DNA from: URNF01 sp045634325
GTDB lineage: Bacteria > Bacillota > Clostridia > Oscillospirales > Acutalibacteraceae
Reading direction: 5' to 3'
NCBI GenBank assembly: GCA_045634325.1
Contig: JAZRAA010000004.1
Location: 1 to 9,409, forward strand
Length of the DNA stretch: 9,409 nucleotides
Positions 9,152 to 9,409 of the stretch are shown here, one piece after another. The position numbers and the translations under genes were made by a program. Within the stretch, counting starts at the first letter, position 1. The number at the start of each line of letters is the position of its first letter. Under the pieces are notes generated by a model. That model made no database searches. It worked only from the letters and a program-made list of their open reading frames with translations, and was not told the DNA's origin.

Positions 9152-9409
9152 ATGGTTAAGAACATAGCGACATTCAACGAATGCGCGGAAAACGCGATTC
9201 AAAATGTCATGAACAGCCCGCTCGGACAGGAAATGACGGCACAGCTTCTGCAAATCAAACTTGCCGAAAACCCGGACATGACGCCGGAAGAATGGACGGA
9301 AGCGAAACGCGGCCTTGCGCTCTACCTGTTCATGGAGACGCTTAAAAACGAACCCGCGCTTATGAATGAGTACGCGGCGCATATGTACCACACACTGCGC
9401 GGAGAGGAA
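9152..9409 (+). CDS. Hypothetical protein, 3'-truncated by window
   Basis: The ATG at 9152 has AGGAGG (9137-9142) 9 nt upstream and lies 68 nt after a consensus promoter, so it is the first gene of a rightward operon. At least 86 residues are visible, open at the window end. The sequence is helical and acidic, starting MVKNIATFNECAENAIQNVM, followed by PLGQEMTAQLLQIKLAENPD, MTPEEWTEAKRGLALYLFME and a Met/His-containing stretch (NEYAAHMYHTL). There is no membrane segment or recognisable motif. It is transcribed away from the early operon and could begin the phage's late or accessory set. Confidence 0.8.
   Translation, partial: MVKNIATFNECAENAIQNVMNSPLGQEMTAQLLQIKLAENPDMTPEEWTEAKRGLALYLFMETLKNEPALMNEYAAHMYHTLRGEE

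Overview
This window looks like the early/regulatory part of a temperate phage (integrated or induced) from a Gram-positive gut-type Firmicute, most likely Clostridia. The grounds are strong Shine-Dalgarno sites (AGGAGG, GGGAGG), consensus sigma-A promoters, a Rha-family regulator, a DUF6906-type small phage protein, several small XRE-type regulators and dense runs of very small overlapping genes. No integrase, terminase or structural gene is visible, so a phage-like integrative element cannot be excluded.

Layout. (1) 1-2597, minus strand: a leftward operon starting at a consensus promoter (TTGACA-N17-TATAAT, 2597-2569) with a perfect 12-bp palindrome in its spacer. It encodes a small Cro-like HTH protein, a 41-aa microprotein, Rha, a 91-aa protein, a structured gap of about 230 nt, a DUF6906 protein, a 169-aa protein and a small membrane protein. 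(2) 2630-3967, plus strand: the divergent repressor side, with an extended -10 promoter partly duplicated as a 23-bp tandem repeat, two XRE regulators and a third small protein with a winged-helix look, closed by a terminator. (3) 3971-4206, minus: a 48-aa paralogue of the 41-aa microprotein with its own promoter and an SD held in a hairpin loop. (4) 4421-5057, minus: a noncoding transcript of about 630 nt with consensus promoter, many perfect hairpins, two tRNA-like elements at its 3' end and a textbook terminator. (5) 5089-7748, minus: eight or nine tightly packed small early genes, led by a 306-aa protein whose C-terminus resembles the tau/gamma C-terminal fold. One gene is split by a G6-tract frameshift. 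(6) 7819-7906: four 12-bp iterons bracketed by a 22-bp repeat, a likely origin or control site. (7) 7897-8988, minus: a low-complexity basic ORF, an eight-residue leader ORF and a second long structured noncoding region with an H-type pseudoknot, behind a consensus promoter. (8) 9056-9409, plus: a divergent consensus promoter and the start of a rightward gene that runs off the window.

The most striking observations are these. A C-terminal helical module of about 25 residues (M-x-E-L...L-[ST]-x-E-Q...L-V-x-x-A) is shared by all three regulators of the repressor cassette, and two microproteins on the opposite strand consist of little else. There are two large, apparently undescribed or ROOL/GOLLD-like structured RNAs, one carrying two CCA-ended tRNA-like folds with abnormal anticodon arms. 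All function statements rest on reading the sequence without database searches.
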